Source: Chitinophagaceae bacterium (GTDB taxonomy: Bacteria > Bacteroidota > Bacteroidia > Chitinophagales > Chitinophagaceae). Taken from it: 64,000 nt of DNA. Positions 62,599 through 64,000 of the stretch are shown piece after piece. Numbering within the stretch: the stretch's first letter is position 1; every line of letters starts with the position of its first letter. The stretch lies in the NCBI GenBank assembly GCA_947446645.1, contig CANFHA010000022.1:1-64000 (forward strand), read 5' to 3'. The translations under genes and the position numbers were made by a program. A model generated the notes under the pieces. The model did no database searches, was not told the origin of the DNA, and saw only the letters and a program-made list of their open reading frames with translations.

Positions 62599-63525
62599 CT
62601 AATAATAAACTATCTCCCGCTCCACCACCCCGGTGGTCCGCTCGTTGTCGGACTGTACTTTCTTTATCCAGTTGCCCTGTTTATCTAGCGTCAGCTTAAA
62701 GAGTGAGATGGCCTGCATACGGTCGTCCTTGTCATAGATGCTTACCTCGGTTTCATTGCCACGGTCGTCATACATGGTTACTATTCGTCGTTCTACCTGG
62801 TCATCTCCGTCGTAGCGCACCTCTTCTATTAACCGGTTTTTACCGTCGTACTTAAAGGTCGTTTTAAGTGTCACCCCATTTTCGGTGTTTACCCGCTCTG
62901 CCAGATTGCCTTTTGCATCATACGCGTAGGTGGTGGTGCTCACAGCCACTCTTCCTGCTTCCAGCAGCTGCTCTTTTATAGGCCGCCCTTGTTCATCGCG
63001 CTGCCAGGTAATTACATTTTGCAGCACCGTGCGCACTTTATTATTTTTCTCAGATACAGGAAGGTAGTTAGTTTCTGTCGTCTCGTTGCCCTTGGCATCA
63101 TAGCCACATACTGTTTTCAGAAACAGGTTGCCTGATCCGTTGTACACCGCTATAGTAGCCAGGTCGCTGTCTTCGTTGTAAGTATAGATATTGGTAAAGC
63201 CGGGGGTGCCATCAGCATTGTAGGTATCATCCTGTTCCAGCAGTCCGGTGGGGCTATAGAAGTGCGTAGCCCTGCTCTCCAGGCTTCCATCGGCATTGCG
63301 CACTTCTTCTTTCACCTTATTGCCGCGCTTGTCAAATGTATAGCTTGTAATGGTCTTAAGCTCATTAACCAGTTTGCCATTACCCTTTACTACATCAAAG
63401 CTACGATCAGTAACTGCCCTTACCTTTCCCTGCAGTTTTAGCTCCGCAAGGTCACTCTGCTGGGCATCGCATGCAAGCGCAGCAGCAAGCATGGATACTA
63501 TAAACGTTGCCAATTTCCCTATCAT
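62599..63525 (-). CDS. Secreted YD-repeat-like protein
   Basis: 308 residues with a signal peptide (about 1-22, ending ACDAQ). The mature protein consists of repeats of the type Y-x-Y-D-x-K-G-N/R: TSYTFDKRGNKVKEEVRNAD, TVCGYDAKGNETTETNYLP, TYAYDAKGNLAERVNTENG and TMYDDRGNETEVSIYDKDD. These are short RHS/YD-like repeats as found in surface proteins, but far fewer than in true RHS toxins, and no toxin domain follows. A paralogue lies 98 bases upstream, so the pair arose by tandem duplication. Role unknown. Confidence 0.8.
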   Translation of the reverse strand: MIGKLATFIVSMLAAALACDAQQSDLAELKLQGKVRAVTDRSFDVVKGNGKLVNELKTITSYTFDKRGNKVKEEVRNADGSLESRATHFYSPTGLLEQDDTYNADGTPGFTNIYTYNEDSDLATIAVYNGSGNLFLKTVCGYDAKGNETTETNYLPVSEKNNKVRTVLQNVITWQRDEQGRPIKEQLLEAGRVAVSTTTYAYDAKGNLAERVNTENGVTLKTTFKYDGKNRLIEEVRYDGDDQVERRIVTMYDDRGNETEVSIYDKDDRMQAISLFKLTLDKQGNWIKKVQSDNERTTGVVEREIVYY

Positions 63526-63577
63526 ACCTAAATGAACTCAAATAAAATGTACACCTATTGTTGCAGCCAGCCGTCCC

Positions 63578-63621
63578 ACTTATCAACTTATCAACTTATC
63601 ACTTACCAACTTATCACTTAC
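63578..63621. repeat. CTTATCA/CTTACCA microrepeat tract
   Basis: Units ACTTATCA, ACTTATCA, ACTTATCA, ACTTACCA, ACTTATCA, ACTTACCA follow each other. This is the reverse complement of the GATAAGT units at 1548-1636 and 13018-13064. It separates the two tandem YD-repeat genes and ends just past the stop of the downstream-cut gene. Confidence 0.7.
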
Positions 63622-63623
63622 CA

Positions 63624-64000
63624 CTACTCCTCGTACTCTATCTCTCTTATGGTTACAGATGTGGGCACATCATTCTTATACATAGTACGTCTGCGCCAGT
63701 TGCCGCTCTTGTCTACATTGCCGTAATCGTAAGTGGTGGTGAACTTTAGCCCATGGTGCGAATCATACTCACGTTCTTCAATATCGCGATTATGCTTGTC
63801 GTACTTATAGTTGGTCTTCAGAAACAGTATACCATACTCATTCATGCAGTCTTTCACGGTGCGGTTGCCTTTCATATCGTACCGCGATTTCGCGATCATG
63901 AACAAGGTATTTTGCGGGTCGTAGTTATTCTCTTCTATCACATGGCCCTTCATATCGTACTTGTAGGTGGTTCTTACATTAAGCACACCGTCGGCCTTAT
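63624..64000 (-). CDS. Secreted YD-repeat-like protein, partial (start beyond the window edge)
   Basis: The open frame runs to the right edge of the window (KADGVLNVRTTYKYDMKGHV), so the N-terminal part is missing. Visible repeats are YKYDMKGHVIEENNYDPQN, SRYDMKGNRTVKDCMNEYG, NYKYDKHNRDIEEREYDSH and TYDYGNVDKSGNWRRRTMYK. The C-terminal end is PTSVTIREIEYEE. It closely resembles the gene at 62599 in repeat type and C-terminal layout and is its upstream tandem neighbour. Confidence 0.75.
   Translation of the reverse strand, partial: KADGVLNVRTTYKYDMKGHVIEENNYDPQNTLFMIAKSRYDMKGNRTVKDCMNEYGILFLKTNYKYDKHNRDIEEREYDSHHGLKFTTTYDYGNVDKSGNWRRRTMYKNDVPTSVTIREIEYEE

Noticed and set aside
1-64000. CRISPR arrays, tRNA or rRNA genes, intact insertion sequences, prophage genes
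   Set aside because: Looked for regularly spaced repeats, cloverleaf arms and transposase motifs on both strands by eye; none found.

Overview
The window reads as chromosomal DNA of a Bacteroidota bacterium, most likely of the Chitinophagaceae or a close family (inference). The support is as follows. Three very large secreted proteins end in type IX secretion (T9SS) sorting domains. FISUMP, two-component-propeller, GH3 and PF14905-type outer-membrane families are present. Many genes carry the phylum-specific TAnnTTTG -7 promoter element 20-50 bases before the start, and Shine-Dalgarno sequences are rare. Ribosomal protein L17 has a long Ala/Glu tail. I found no rRNA, tRNA, CRISPR array, prophage or intact insertion sequence.

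Layout. 1-910: non-coding, with a 122-base direct repeat and an AACCGGAAA cluster. 965-4849 (minus): infA-rpmJ-rpsM-rpsK-rpsD-rpoA-rplQ, the alpha operon, with its own promoter and terminator and no secY or map before infA. 5187-7639 (minus): gmhA-gmhB (heptose precursor synthesis) and queA (queuosine). 8311-11178 (minus): envelope genes of unknown role, including two small proteins recovered by hand. 11431-22303 (mostly plus): LolA-like protein, ECF sigma factor, rsmE, DUF4159, FAD oxidoreductase, a lipoprotein/barrel pair, and a YceI-centred envelope cluster. 22324-29891 (minus): a propeller lipoprotein with a nonsense codon in its signal peptide, a large TonB-receptor-like protein, a decayed toxin-antitoxin pair, rpiB-tatC, and an ECF sigma factor with an anti-sigma/trypsin-protease fusion. 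30615-42802: a T9SS-exported hydrolase with eight Ig-like repeats, GH3, lptB, FISUMP, ChaN, cutC, a Tat-type asparaginase and an NHL-propeller T9SS protein. 43082-49150: acetyltransferase, TolB-like protein, a second decayed toxin-antitoxin pair, crcB, the E2 subunit of 2-oxoglutarate dehydrogenase, a VOC protein with a broken copy nearby, and a membrane protein ending in a bare histidine-kinase dimerization hairpin. 49161-53344 (minus): acyltransferase, acpP-fabF-rnc and a response regulator. 53850-61810: a secreted phospholipase-D-like T9SS protein and small stress or regulatory genes, including two divergent Crp/Fnr regulators. 61949-64000: a small protein and tandem YD-repeat-like secreted proteins, the last cut by the window edge.

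Together this is a housekeeping backbone (translation, fatty-acid synthesis, lipopolysaccharide export, Tat export) interleaved with envelope and secretion genes. The most unusual items are the ECF sigma factor beside an anti-sigma/serine-protease fusion, the kinase-like protein without an ATPase domain, two antitoxin genes that kept their reading frame while the toxin genes broke, the nonsense codon in an otherwise intact lipoprotein signal, and several small folded intergenic repeats. No single region looks like a complete new defence or biosynthetic system.
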